NCBI RefSeq assembly: GCF_901000735.1
Contig: NC_081542.1
Location: 32,259,871-32,323,870, forward strand
Reading direction: 5' to 3'
Length of the DNA: 64,000 nt
From: Corylus avellana
Lineage: Eukaryota; Streptophyta; Magnoliopsida; Fagales; Betulaceae
In this document: positions 43,651 to 56,646 of the stretch, piece after piece
Layout: each line of letters opens with the position of its first letter
How positions within the stretch are numbered: the first letter of the stretch is position 1
The notes under the pieces: generated by a model
The model's input: the letters and a program-made list of their open reading frames with translations, nothing else
The model's database searches: none
What the model was told of the DNA's origin: nothing
Made by a program: the position numbers and the translations under genes

Positions 43651-44550
43651 CAACATGTAGGAGTGTAAATTCGGCTCGTTATAACCGGCCAACCACCGAA
43701 TTTTTTAAAAATTGATTTAAAAGTTAAATCAAATTTTTATGCATTTTATAAGTTAAACTACGATTTTAAAGGCTAACTCGTGGTTTTACTGAATGCATAA
43801 TTGCATTTTTAAGAATCATTTTTTTTTTAAAAAAAAAATTGTACATTTTGAAATCACAAACACAAACGAACACTAAGACTTTTTAAGACATTGAATATTT
43901 AAAATATTTGATAGCATTTTTAAAATATAGAGTATTGAAGTGCAATATAAAAAATGTAACATTCAATTATTCAAACATCTTTTAAGATAAAACATGATTT
44001 TACATTTATATGACACAAGAATTACTACTCACTTTTATAGCACAATACTTTACAAGATAGTTAAACTCTTGGAGTAAAATATAAACATGTGTTGAGGTGA
44101 AGCCTTAATTATTTTAGATATCAATTCAGCCTATGAAAAAGTTAGTAGAGCAGCATTGAATTGCAGTTATAGTTCCGTGAATGTGTGACCAATTTTAAGA
44201 GCTTGTTTGAGATTATGAAAAAGCTATGTCAAACAAAAATAAGTGTTCGGTAAAAAACATTTATTTGAGAGGCTTGAAAATGTGATTTTTCTACGTTAAT
44301 TTTTTATTATTAATGTGATGTTATTAAATTTGGGTATTTGAAATTTATGGATGATTGGATTATTTTTATTGTTAGGAAATATGTACTTTTTTGTTTACAA
44401 TATTATGTTGGTTTTATAGGAAATCATGAAATTCATTAGTTTGCAATAAAAATAATATGTAGGAGATATATTATTAATTTTTATTTAATTTTAGTGTTCA
44501 TAGAGATTAATTTTGAGAAAATGACAAATGACAATTCAACTTATACATGT
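43651..44550. other. AT-rich intergenic DNA
   Basis: No gene seen. GATTTTAAAGG/GTGATTTT-type words near 43750-43880 hint at another decayed MITE. Confidence 0.35.
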
Positions 44551-44557
44551 CTAGTCC

Positions 44558-44667
44558 TCAAGGAGTAGCTCAATCGACTATGAACTACGTTTCATAAAGT
44601 GAAAATTACTAGTTCGAATTTTTTTTTTCTTTTCTAGTGTAAAAATGTAAAAAAAAAAAAAAAAAAA
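44558..44667 (+). mobile_element. tRNA-derived SINE, copy 2
   Basis: AGTAGCTCAATCGACTATGA (A-box region, 44564-44583), AGTTCGAATT (B-box, 44611-44620), a T-rich spacer and an A tail (44649-44667). Same family as 27545-27662. Target duplications not evident. Confidence 0.7.
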
Positions 44668-44984
44668 TTAAACATATCCACGTAAAGTATGAATATAATT
44701 TATTGACCAAATATTTTATAGTTTATTCAAAAAGATGACATTCCAGATTATGCAGGAGAAAACCGAGCACTATGATGTTCTGCTTTTGTCCTTTTGTCCT
44801 TAAATGCAATTAAATGAACTTTAAATGCTCGGCGAAAGAGAAAAAATGGATAAATTATTAAAAACGAAATAAATAGAGAACAAATACCGAACTAGCTAGC
44901 AGGTGGGAAAAAAAAAGAAGCAGCCAAAATTCAAAATAGAAGCCCCAATATATATTTCGTTTCAATTAATCTGTGGAATTCGAA

Positions 44985-45165
44985 TCGTCAGTCTCTCTCT
45001 CTCTTTCTCTCTCTAATGCCTCCTCCCCTCTCCAGAATTCTCTCTCTCTCTCTCTCTCTAGAATTCTCTCTCTGTTATTTCTCTTCATCTCTCAAGAAGT
45101 TTCTCTCTGATCAAATCGTCGTCTGGTTTCGTCCGCGTTCCACGAAGAATTATCGTGTGAGTACT
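44985..45165 (+). promoter_or_regulatory. orphan CT-rich 5'-UTR-like exon
   Basis: CT microsatellites (44993-45013, 45041-45060), a GC-richer stretch (CGTCGTCTGGTTTCGTCCGCG) and a CGTGTGAGTACTTT donor-like site near 45155 make this look like a plant promoter and non-coding first exon followed by an intron. I find no matching coding exon downstream; the nearest is the decayed kinase exon at 60.1 kb, 15 kb away. Confidence 0.4.
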
Positions 45166-46150
45166 TTCATTTTTGTAATTTTTATTTTTTTTATTGTTTT
45201 ACGGCCATCAACTTCAAGTTCTTAACAGTTTAAAAGTTGAAGTTTGAGATTATGATGAATAATCTTCAAAACAGGGAAAAATGTGGTGATTTAACCTCAT
45301 CTGAAATCAAAAGTGAGTAGGAAATTGCAGAAAACGGGGTTTTTGTTTGAATTTTTTTAATTATTCGTAAATGAGATAATTTTTATTTTACAAGTCGATA
45401 AGATTATCTGGATTTTGTTTGATCCGTTTGATCCAGAAAATTTGAAAAGTGAAACCTTTTGTTTTTCTTATCACTATCCGTTCTTGATAATATGCATTGG
45501 AATAATTTAGTTTGTACTGTTATCACTATCTGTTCTTGATACGTCACAACTTATAGATAAATGTGACATTCATTCATAAATCATCTTCAAATTCATTTGT
45601 CCTGTTAGGAAGCTCAGAAATTGTTGTTTGCATACAGGTGGAGCATGTAATTGATCATCTTAAAAATTCAGTCTTAGCTGTCTCACTATATTAATCCTGT
45701 TATTTAAAGTTAGCTACTGTTTTGTTTGATATTATGTGATTATTTGTGTATTACTGAATGAATTTAGTTTTGCTTTGATAGATCTTTTGTACATTTTTCT
45801 TGCTGGTGTCGGCTGAGTACTGTAGTTTCTTTCAATGGAGGACCTTTATCTGCAGATAATGTGAACTTAACGTATGATTATAATTGCTCCCACTTACCAA
45901 CTCAAACTTGGTTGTCTATAATCAGACACAACAAGAAAAATGTGGTCAACATATAATTATATACTGTGCCAAAAAAAATTATATAATATCCATTAGTTTC
46001 CCCCATTTTGTTGTGACCTGTCAGAGGTCTGAACAAGGTAGTGTGGAGACATCAGTTAAGATTATATAGGTGAACAATGTAACTTTCGCATACAAGGTTG
46101 AGTGAACAATGTCAATAGTGCTTTCCTTGTAATATTGTATAAAACTACAA
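45166..46150. other. AT-rich DNA
   Basis: Intron-like composition; no gene or clear element seen. Confidence 0.35.
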
Positions 46151-48690
46151 ACTAAAAATTCAAGTTTAGAGAGAATGCATCTTATTGCCTAGGACATGGA
46201 TTTCCAGGTAATTTGGGGTTTGGAACCTATCAATATTGGAACTACATGGAAGGTTTATAAGAAAAGATTTACCTAAATTAGCATGGTGAGAAGATTATGA
46301 TTCAGTTTTGTTGCTTTCAAGTTTTGTCCATCCAGAGAATAATTTGAAGCTCAGATTTGATCTTAAGCCAATGACACTTTAGTTTCAGTCAATAAGGAGA
46401 TAAAAATTCAAAACTAAGCTGTTGTTAAATTAGTGATTAAGGGACCAAGCTATAGGATTGATTATGAAAAGCCAAGTTCGGTAGGAGAATGGATGTGGGG
46501 ATTATGTTGAGACACGGTTAACAAAGATTCATCAAACACATGCAGTTTTGGGTACCCCAGATTTAAAAGATCATATTGTTGTACCAACAAATTAGGTGAT
46601 GAGATTTAATAAGTCGGTCGTTCCCTCAGAGGTCTCGTGCAATGTAAAAAAAAAATTATATTATCGGAAATTTTAGCAATAGGAAGAATATTGAATTATA
46701 GTTTTTGGAAAGTCTTGTGGTAATGAGGAAAATTAAGATGCTGAAGATTGATTAAGGGAAATATATATTTATGACCATAAGGATTGCGGGATGATCGAGG
46801 TTAGTATGATTATGGAGGTACATAAGTTTTTGATAATAAACTAGTGAAGTTGGGAAAATAAAATAACTACACTATAAAAGATGCAGTCATTACTTGAGGT
46901 TTCAAATAGTATGTGTTGTTGCTGTGAGATTTATGTTGAGGTAGAATATTATTTTTCCTCATGAATACTTGAGTGTCAGAGAATGAGATGATAAAAACTT
47001 TTAAATTTAAACTGTTTTGGTGAGAGATGTTAATTGTGGTTAAGGACAAGCAATAGGCAATTTCCTTCAAGATTCTAATTAAGGATTATGTGGTCACTAG
47101 TTGAAATTTTTTTGCTGATGAGTTGGAAGCTATAATGGGGTTTGGTCATTAAAGTATACAACGTAGAAGACTTGAGGAATGTTGACTGTATGGTTGATAA
47201 AGTGGTATCTGAGCAAAGTTGACTATATGGTTGACTTGCCAAGGACCGTAGGAAACATTAGAGGTTTAGAGACCCTAAGGACATAAGCTTTAGGACATGA
47301 TTTTAGAACGACACATGTTCTCTATTGGTTGGGAAATAGGAAAGTGGAACAAATTATGATCGATCATATGTGGCAGATTATGAATAAAGCAGGATGTGCG
47401 CGTTACTTGCTCAAAACAGTGCCATTTAAGAACTTCGTGATATTCTTAGTTTGTTAGATAATTAAGAATGTAGATACTAAGGTACAATGATTAGAGTTGA
47501 AATATTGCATCTTAAAATTAGAGGGGTTAATGATTTTGAGGTCTCAAACAAGATTGAGAGTTCTAATGAAATTGAATTTTATAAAGTTATGTGATTCAAT
47601 TTCCCACTCTTACTCTGGGAGATTTAAGGAAATCGTAATTTAAAGATAGGATGTAATTGTGACGTTAATGAAATTATTTTTGCTAGTGTATGAATAGATA
47701 AGAATGGCGGTTATAATCTTTGGAGAGAAGAAACATTGTGGTACTCTTATTACTATAGACTTTTATTGAAAAGGGATTATAATTATCTCGAGGCATCTTA
47801 TTGAGTTTTGTTTTTAAATTACTGAGGATAGGAATTGTTAAGGGATTTTATCTTTGAAATTGATAAGATTTTATAAACTAGTGTCGATTGTTGATCGTTA
47901 TTTTGGATTATAATATGAACTAATCATACATGATGCGTAAGTATGATTCCAGTTGAGGCTTGACGGTATACTTGGGAGTGATAGCTGAATGTAAAACTAA
48001 GTAAAAACAAATAAAGTAGGTACAATATGGCCGCATGATGCATTGACTCCTTAAGTTGACAAGAGATAAGATGAGTGAAGTTGGAAAAATAAAATGACTA
48101 CTCTATAAAAGATATGCCGTCATTACTTGAGGTTTCAAATAGTATGTGTTGTTGCTGCGAGACTTATGTTGAGGTAGAATATTATTTTTCCTCATGAATG
48201 CTTGAGCGTCGGACAATGAGATGATAAAACTTTTAAATTTAATTTGTTTTGGTGAGAGATGTTAATTGTGATCAAGGTCAAGCAATATGCAATTTCCTTA
48301 AGATTCTAATTAAGGATTATGGGGTTTAGCCATTAAAGTATACACCGTAGAAGACTTAAGGAATGTTACTGCACTACCTTATTTTGAGATTACAGTTGCA
48401 TAGTTATGAACAATATTGCTGATTTGGATAATTAGTAAAAAGAAGTTATTATTGGATAAGATACCGAGTTGAATTTTGGCGTAAATTATTTAATGGGATC
48501 AAGTGTGACCAAAGACTTGAGCTCCGATCAACCCCTATCAGGGACAAGGCTTACTTTTCTTCGGAGCATAAATTCAAAGTGCAAGACAATATTTGTACTT
48601 GGGCAATTGATTGATAAGTTGTGGTTTGCAGTCTGTCACTATTAAAGTTACCTAGAAAATTTTATAAACATGGATCGAGGTTGAATGATT
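46150..48690. repeat. rearranged partial copy of the 3.3-kb repeat unit
   Basis: Shares markers with the two full units downstream: TTTAGAGAGAATGCAT (46161; also 50881), GACATAAGCTTTAGGACATG (47279; also 50002, 53333), AGTTGAGGCTTGACGGTA (47952; also 51811, 55391) and TAGTATGTGTTGTTGCTG (46908, 48139; also 55589). Segment order differs from the full units, showing internal rearrangement. Non-coding in all frames. Confidence 0.75.
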
Positions 48691-51600
48691 TGATAGAGAC
48701 AGAGAACATGAGCTGGCAGAGAAAGAGAAAGAGTTGCGATTGAGAGAGAGATTAAGACAGAGACCGAGAAGAAGCAGAATCCTGGAGGGGTTTAGGCCAT
48801 GGATTGTAAGAAGGTAAAATCTTTAGCTTTTCTTCCTATTTTTGTTACCCCTATTGTTTATAAGCACGAAAATCTGTTAGTGGGTTTAACTGGATGATGG
48901 GTTTGAGTTTTGTTAAGAGCTTTTTTTTGGGTCTGCTTGTGGTTGTTTTGGGTGGCCGGACGTGGTGGTTTATTTGGGTGATTTTCCATGTGATTATATG
49001 AGTTCCAAGTTTGAAGTTAAAGATTTCTAACGAATGCGTAAATATATTTTGTTAGGTATTTGACAGATTTCTTGGTTTGAGCATGGACCGAGTATGGGAT
49101 TGAAATTTGTAGCTGGATCTTCTTGAGTTTTCTCCCTGTTTCAGATTGGGTGTTGGAAATTTTGTGTAAGTTTTGGAGGTTCTTGGTTTGGCTGTGGAAC
49201 TGATTTTAGTTGTTTTGGCCAGATTTAAGGGAATGTGGTTTTCATGTTGAAATTGATTAAGATTGTTTTGATGGTTGATTTGGGTTTGACCGATTATGAT
49301 TTAAGTTCTATGGTTTCAATACTAAAAGGAATTGTGACGTTGGAATGTTTGGTTTTTAGGAAGTGTGAATAAATTAAAGATGGACAAGCAATTTAAATGT
49401 TTGGAGATTTCTGGAATTTTTGGGTGTAAGGAAAGGACTTGGAAAGTTATTAAAGGGCCGATTGTTCACATCTATGACAAGCGGAGCAGCATGTTGTGAA
49501 TTAATTCTTGCTGGAAGATGATACTCGTAAGCTACTCTAAGGTGTATGTCTATACTTGGAAGCTGTGTACTCATTTATGTACACTTTAAGTGTTAGAGTG
49601 ATCTATTGTGGTTTTACCATTCTTACTTGGTTACTAAGGTTGCTGTATTTTGAAATTACTTGTACGGCCATATGGGTATATTCTGGACAGCTTTACTTTT
49701 AGGGTTAAAATTTAATGTTTATGTTGTAGAAAATGGATGTTGAATTAATCATTTGTTATCCATGTGGATTTATAAGTCAGAATCATGATGTGTTGGTCTT
49801 CTATCAAGTTTCACATATGGTTAATAAGTATTTAGTAAGGATTCCTTGACTTGTTTTCAATCAAATGGTTGTGTTTTCTTTTAGGTTGAACAACCATGTG
49901 GTCTATGGCGGAATGGCCAATGGCAGGGCGTTTCAAGTGGAGACATAGAAATTGTCAAGTTTAAATAAGAGTGATAAGGTTATAGAACTGGGAGTATATA
50001 TGGACATAAGCTTTAGGACATGATTTTAGAACGACACGCGTTCGATTGGTTGGGAAATAAGAAAGTGGAACAAATTATGATTGATCATTTGTGGCAGACT
50101 ATCAATAAAGCAGGATGTGGGCGTTACTTGCTCACTACGGTGCCATTTAAGAACTTCATGATATTCTTAGTTTGTTAGATAATCAAGAAAGGAGATACTA
50201 AGGTACAATGATTAGAGTTGAAATATTGCATCTTAAGATTAGAGGGGTTAATGATTTTGAGGTCTCAAACAAGATCGAGAGTTCTAATGAAATTGGATTT
50301 ATAAAGTTATGTGATTCAATACCCCGCTCTTACTCTTGGAGATGAAGGAAATTGTAATTTTAACAAAGGATGGATTTGTGACGTTAATGAAATTATTTTT
50401 GCTAGTGTATAAATAGATAAGAATGGGGGTTATAATCTTTGGAGAGAAGAGACATTGTGGTACTCTTATTACTATAGACTTTTATTGAAAAGGGATTATA
50501 ATTATCTCGAGGCCTCTCATTGAGTTTTGTTTTTAAATTACCGAGGATAGGAATTGTTAAGGGATTTTATCTTTGGAATTGATAAGATTTTATAAACTAG
50601 TGTGGATTGCTGATCTTTATTTTGGTTTTAGTCGATTAATAAGTTCTCAGAAGTGGTTAAGCCTTGATTTTTGGATTTACGGAATAGATGTGCTTAATTG
50701 ATTGATGGAATTTGTTTTGTTTAGTGGCATTTGATGAATACAATATTTAGGTAAAGTTGGATTCATAATAATAGGACTACTTTGGACCATTTACTGAAAT
50801 GGAGTGTAGCGAAACACCTAAGGTACTACTAACTCTTTTTCAAGGACTAAGTCTTAGTTCCTCTAAAAGCATAAATTCAAGTTTAGAGAGAATGCATGTT
50901 CTTGGCTAGGGCATGGATTTCCAAGTAATTTGGGATTTGGAATCTATCAAGATTGGAACTACATGGCAGATTTTAGACATGATTACAGCATTACTATAGT
51001 TTGGTTTATAAGGAAAGATTTACCTAAATTAGCATGGTGGGAAGATTATGATTCAGTTTTGTTGCTTTCAAGTTTTGGCCATCCAGTGAATAATTTGAAG
51101 CTCATATTTGATCTTAAGCCAATGTCTCTTTAGTTTCAGCCAATAAGGAGATAAAAACTCAAAACCAAGCTTTTGTTAAATTTGTGATTAAGGGGTCAAG
51201 CTATGTGATTGATTATGAAACGCCAAGTTTGGTAGGAGAATGGATATTGAGATCATGTTCAGACACGATTAACAAAGATTCAGCAAACACATACAGTTTC
51301 GGGTACCCCAGATTTAAAAGATCATATTGTTGTACCAACAAATTAGGTGTTGAGATTTATTAAGTCGGTCGTTCCCTCATAGGTGTCGTGCAATGTAAAA
51401 AAAAAAAAGGTTATATTATCGGAAATTTTAGCAATAGGAAGAATATTTAATTTTAGTTTTGGGAAAGTCTTGTGGTAGGAAGAAAATTAAGATGCTGAAG
51501 ATTGATTAAGATCATTAGAGAAATATATATTTATGACCATATGGATTGCGGGATGATCGAGGTTAGTATGATTATGGAGGTACTTAAGTTTTTGATAATA

Positions 51601-51985
51601 AACTGGTCTAAGAACTTGAGATTATCAACCATGTACCAAGGCAACGAGTGTAGTGTTTGGAATAGAACCGGGGAGTTCAAAACATCATGAGTGAGAAACT
51701 TTACGAACATTTAAATATTAGATCTTGGCAAACAAGGTGCTCGTGTATCAGGATACATGAGAATCTTAGATATAATTTGAATTAATCGTACATGATGTTT
51801 AAGTATGATTCCAGTTGAGGCTTGACGGTACAGTGTACTAGTACTTGGGTGTAATAGCTGAATTTAAAACTAAGTAAACACAAATAAAGTAGGTACAGTA
51901 TGGCCGCATGATTGATTGTTCCCTTAAGTTGACAAGAGATAAGGTGACTGAAGTTGGGAAAATAAAATGATGAGAGAGAGAGAGA
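48690..51985. repeat. 3.3-kb tandem repeat, unit 1
   Basis: From the GAGA-rich leader (48690-48780) through ATGGATTGTAAGAAGGTAAA (48800) to the marker AGTTGAGGCTTGACGGTA (51811). Corresponding markers in unit 2 are offset by 3.30-3.33 kb. No long ORF. Each unit starts with GA repeats, a short ATG exon-like stretch and a GTAAAAT donor-like site, like a gene 5' end. Confidence 0.75.
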
Positions 51986-54900
51986 ACATGAGTCGAGTGA
52001 GATAGAGAAAGAGTTTCGACTGAGAGAGATTGAGAGAGAGACCGAGATGCACATCGGCCGAGAAGAAGAATGCTAGCGGGGTTTTGGCCATGGATAATAA
52101 GAAGGTAAAAATCTCTAGCTTTTCTTCCTATTTTCGTTATACCCATTGTTTATAAGCACAAAAATCTTGTTAGTGGGTTTAAGTGGATGGGTTTTAGTTT
52201 TGTTAAGAGCTTGGTTTTGGGTTTGCTTGTGGTTGTTTTGGGTGACCGGACGTGGTGGTTTATTTGGGTGATTTTCCATGCGTTTTTAGAAGTAACTTTT
52301 GTGGGTCTTGTCGTCGATGATTATATTAGTTCTAAGTTTGAAGTTAAAAATTTCTAACGAATGGGTAAATATATTTTGTTAGGTATTTGACAGATTTCAT
52401 GGTTTGAGCATGGACGGAGTATGGGTTTGAAATTTGTAGCTGGATCTTGTTGAGTTTTCTCCCTGTTTCAGATTGGGTGTTGGAAGTTTGGTGCAACTTT
52501 TGGAGGTTCTCGGTTTGGCTGTGGAACTGATTTTAGTTGTTGTTTCGGCCAGATTTAAGGGAATGTGGTTCTCATGTTGAAATTGATTAAGATTGTTTTG
52601 ATGGTTGATTTGGGTTTGACCAATTATGATTTAAGTTCTATTGTTTCAATACTAAATGGAATTGTGAAGTTGGAATGTTTGGTTCTTCGGAAGTGTGAAT
52701 AAATTAAAGATGGAAAAGCAATTTAAATGTTTGGAGATTTCTTTAATTTTTGGGTGTAAGGAAAGGACATGGAAATTTATTGAAGGGCTGGTTGTTCACA
52801 TTTATGACAAGCGGAGCAGCTTGTTGTGAATTAACACTTGCTGGAAGATGATACTCGTAAGCTACTCTAAAGGTGTAAATTGTCTATACCTGGAAGGTGT
52901 GTACTTATTTATGTACTCTTGAAGTGTTAAAGTGATCTATTGTGGTTTTAACATTCCTAGTTGGTTACTAAGGTTGCTGTATTTTGAAATTACTTATTTG
53001 GCCATATATATTGGTATATTCTGGACAGCTTTACTTTTAGGATTAAAATTTGATGCTTATGTTGTAGAAAATGGATGTCGAATTAATCATTTCTTATCCA
53101 TGTGGATTTATAAGTGAGAATCATGATATGTTGGTCTTCTATCAAGTTTTACATATGGTTAATAAGTATTTAGTAAGGATTCCTTGATGGGTTTTGAATC
53201 AAATGGTTGTCTTTTCTTTTTGGTTGAAGAACCATGTGTTCTATGGTGGAATGGCCAATGGTAGGACGTTTCAATTGGAGACATAGAAGTTGTTAAGTTT
53301 TAATAAGAGGTTATAGAAGTGGGAGTCTATAAGGACATAAGCTTTAGGACATGATTTTAGAATGACACGTGTTGGATTGGTTGGGAAATAGGAAAGTGGA
53401 AATAATTATGATTGATTATTTGTGGCAGATTATCAATAAAACAGGATGTGGGCGTTATTTGCTCGCTACAGTGCCATTTAAGAACTTCATGATATTCTTA
53501 GTTTGTTAGATAATTAAGAATGGAGATACTAAGGTACAATGATTAGAGTTGAAATATTACATCTTAAGATTAGAGGGGTTAATGATTTTGAGGTCTCAAA
53601 CAAGATCTAGAGTTCTAAGGAAATTGGATTTATAAAGTTATGTGATTCAATACCTCGCTCTTACTCTTGGAGATTTAGGAAATCGTAATTTAAAGAAAGG
53701 ATGGAGTTGTGACGTTAATGAAATTATTTTTGCTATTGTATAAAGAGATAAGAATGGGGGTTATAATCTTTGGAGAGAAGAAACATTGTTGTACTCTTAT
53801 TACTATAGACTTTTATTGAAAAGCAATTATAGTTATCTCGAGGCATCTTATTGAGTTTTGTTTTTAAGTTACCGAGGATAGGAATTGTTAAGGTATTCTT
53901 TGTAATTGATAAGATTTTTAAAACTAGTGTAGATTGTTGATTTTTATTTTGGCTTTAGTCGATTAATAAGTTCTCAGGAGTGGTTAAACCTTGACTTTTG
54001 GATTTACAGAATAGATGTTCTTAATTTATTGATGGAATTGTTTTGTTTAGTGGCATTTGATTAATACAGTATTTAGGTAAAGTTGGATTCATAATAAGAA
54101 GACTACTTTGGACCATTTACTGAAATGGAGTTTGGCGAAACACCTAAGGTACGACGAACTCTTTTTCAAAGACTAAGGCTTAGTTCCTCTAAGCCTTACG
54201 GGGAGTGTTGTAGTCTGGAAGATGGTACCTACTTGCTTTTTTTGGTGTCTATGGAGTGAGAGAAATAATAGGTGCTTCGAGGATGTGGAGAGGTCTTTCG
54301 AGGACATTTTATCCTATTGTTTCCATACTCTGTATCTTTAGACTGTAGCGTTTGTTTTTCCGGTTTCAATTAGCTATGATGATTTCTTTGTACGTTTTTC
54401 CCTTTCTAGTTAGGTGATCCTCCTTGTATACCTCCTGTGTACTTTGGGGCACCTTACGCTTTTAATAAAGTCTGTTACTTATCAAAAAAAAAAAAAAGTT
54501 CCTCTAAGAGCATAAATTAAGTTTAGATAGAATGCATCTTCTTGGCTAGGGCATGGATTTCCAGGTAATTTGGGATTTGGAACCTATCAATATTGAAACT
54601 ACATGGAAGATTTTAGACATTATTACAGCATTACTATAATCTGGTTTGTGAGGAAAGGTTTGCCTAAATTAGCATGGTGAGAAGATTATGATTCAGTTTT
54701 GTTGCTTTCAAGTTTTGGCCATCCAGAGAATAATTTGAAATTCAGATTTGATCTTACGCCAATGTCGCTTTAGTTTCAGTCAATAAGGAGATAAAAATTC
54801 AAAACTAAGCTTTTGTTAAATTAGTGATTAAGGAGAATGGATATGGAGATCATGTTGAGACACGATTAACAAAGATTCGTCCAACACATGCAGTTTTGGG

Positions 54901-55700
54901 TACCCCAGATTTAAAAGATCATATTGTTGTACCAACAAATTAGGTGATGAGATTTAATTAGTCGGTTGTTCCCTCATAGGCATCATGCAATGTAAAAAAA
55001 AAAAAAATTATATTATCGGAAATTTTAGCAATAGGAAGAATATTCAATTTTAGTTTCTGGAAAGTCTTGTGGTAGGAGGAAAATTAAGATGCTGAAGATT
55101 GATTAAGATCATTAGAGAAATATATATTTATGACCATAAGGATTGAGGGATGATCGAGGTTAGTATGATTATGGAGGTACATAAGTGTTTGATAATAAAC
55201 TGGTCTAAGAACTTGAGATTATCGACCATGTACCAAGGCAACAAGTGTAGTGGTTGGAATAGAACCTGGGAGTTCAAAACACCATGAGTGAGAAACTATA
55301 CAAACATTTAAATATTAGATCTTGGCAAACGAATGAGAATCTTAGATATAATATGAATTAATCATACATGATGTTTAAGTATGAATCCAGTTGAGGCTTG
55401 ACGGTACAGTGTAGTAGTTCTTGGGAGTAATTGCTGAATTTAAAACTAAGTAAACACAAATAAAGTAGGTACAGTATGGCCGCATGATGCATTGTCCCCT
55501 TAAGTTGACGAGAGATAAGATGTGTGAAGTTGGGAAAATAAAATGACTACACTATAAAAGATATGCGGTCATTACTTGAGGTTTCAAATAGTATGTGTTG
55601 TTGCTGCAAGACTTATGTTGAGGTAGAATATTATTTTTCCTCTTGAATATTTGAGTGTCAGACAACGAGATGATAAACTTTTAAATTTAAATTGTTTTGG
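51985..55700. repeat. 3.3-kb tandem repeat, unit 2
   Basis: Parallel to unit 1, containing ATGGATAATAAGAAGGTAAA at 52090, the GACATAAGCTTTAGG marker at 53333, a 303-bp LINE insertion at 54194-54496, and continuing into shared flanking sequence to about 56050 that also matches 48100-48560. No coding capacity apart from the LINE fragment. Confidence 0.75.
54194..54496 (+). mobile_element. short 5'-truncated LINE insertion with target duplication
   Basis: Encodes the extreme C-terminal residues of a plant L1 ORF2 (FFWCLWSERNNRCFED), a 3' UTR ending AATAAAGTCTGTTACTTATC and an A tail (54484-54496). Flanked by a perfect 12-bp duplication AGTTCCTCTAAG (54182-54193 and 54497-54508). The sister unit at 50856-50868 has the uninterrupted site. 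Confidence 0.9.
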
Positions 55701-56010
55701 TGAGGGATGTTAATTGTGGTTAAGGACAAGCAATAGGCAATTTCCTTAAGATTCTAATTAGGGATTATGTGGTCACTAGTTGAAATTTTTTTGCTAATGA
55801 GTTGGAAGTTATAATGGGGTTTAGCCATTAAAGTATACAACGTAGAAGACTTATGGAATGTTGCTTCACTACCTTATTTTGAGATTCCAGTTGCATTGTT
55901 ATGAACAATATTGCTGATTACGATAATTAGTAAAAAGAAGTTACTATTGGATAACATACCCAGTTGAATTTGGGCTTAAATTATGTAATGGGATCAATTG
56001 TGACCAATAC

Positions 56011-56646
56011 TTGAGGTTCGATCAACCGCTATTAGGAACAAGGCTTAGTTTTCCGAAGACTAGCCGGAGTAGGGTGCCGGAGCTGAAATTCATTGATTTT
56101 GGACCAGACCATGCCGATCAACTCAACAGAGCAATGAGGAGGCCCAGCGACTGTCTTCTGCAGCACGTAGAGGCGGAGGCAGGAAGCTCCAGGGTGGCGG
56201 AGGCAGCTGGGCAGGGTGGGCTCTGTATAGACATGGCCGAAATGGGTGAAGATCACCCCACAGAACCTGCCGGAGGAGGTTCAGAGGATATCGCACAACC
56301 CTTGATCACGGCGAATGTGGCAGCCAGCTCCACGAGTGCCTCCAGACTCGCCGAGAAGGAGGAGGTCAGATTGGTGATACCTGGGCAGGGTGGGCTTTGC
56401 GCAGATAGGGCCGATATGGATGAAAATCTATCCATAGAACCTGCTGGAGTAGTTTCAGAGGGTACTGTGCAGCCCATGACCACAGAGAACGCGGCAGTTA
56501 GTTCCACAAGTGCCGCTATGACCTCTGAGAAGGATGATATCCACACAGAACACGTCGTAGATGCCTCAGTGGGTTTTCAGCAGCCCATGACAAAGAATTA
56601 TGATGCAGCCATGTCCACCACGGATGCCATGGAGAAGCACTCTTAA
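56011..56646 (+). CDS. LINE 5' region ORF with internal ~58-residue repeats
   Basis: An open frame of 211 codons. From residue 67 two adjacent 58-residue repeats begin GQGGLC (67-124 and 125-182), with shared EPAG, QP and SST/S-A words, followed by a partial third copy. Acidic and Ala/Ser/Thr-rich, no recognised domain. It precedes an L1-type endonuclease start in the same orientation, so it is best read as part of a LINE rather than a host gene. The first ~14 codons lie in the 3.3-kb repeat flank. Confidence 0.55.
   Translation: MRFDQPLLGTRLSFPKTSRSRVPELKFIDFGPDHADQLNRAMRRPSDCLLQHVEAEAGSSRVAEAAGQGGLCIDMAEMGEDHPTEPAGGGSEDIAQPLITANVAASSTSASRLAEKEEVRLVIPGQGGLCADRADMDENLSIEPAGVVSEGTVQPMTTENAAVSSTSAAMTSEKDDIHTEHVVDASVGFQQPMTKNYDAAMSTTDAMEKHS

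Noticed and set aside
45016..45225. 69-codon ORF MPPPLSRILSLSL...
   Set aside because: Translates CT microsatellites and runs through a donor-like site; no homology recognised.
46867..53117. Scattered 60-100-codon ORFs in the 3.3-kb repeats
   Set aside because: None is conserved between units 1 and 2, and none has a recognisable domain.
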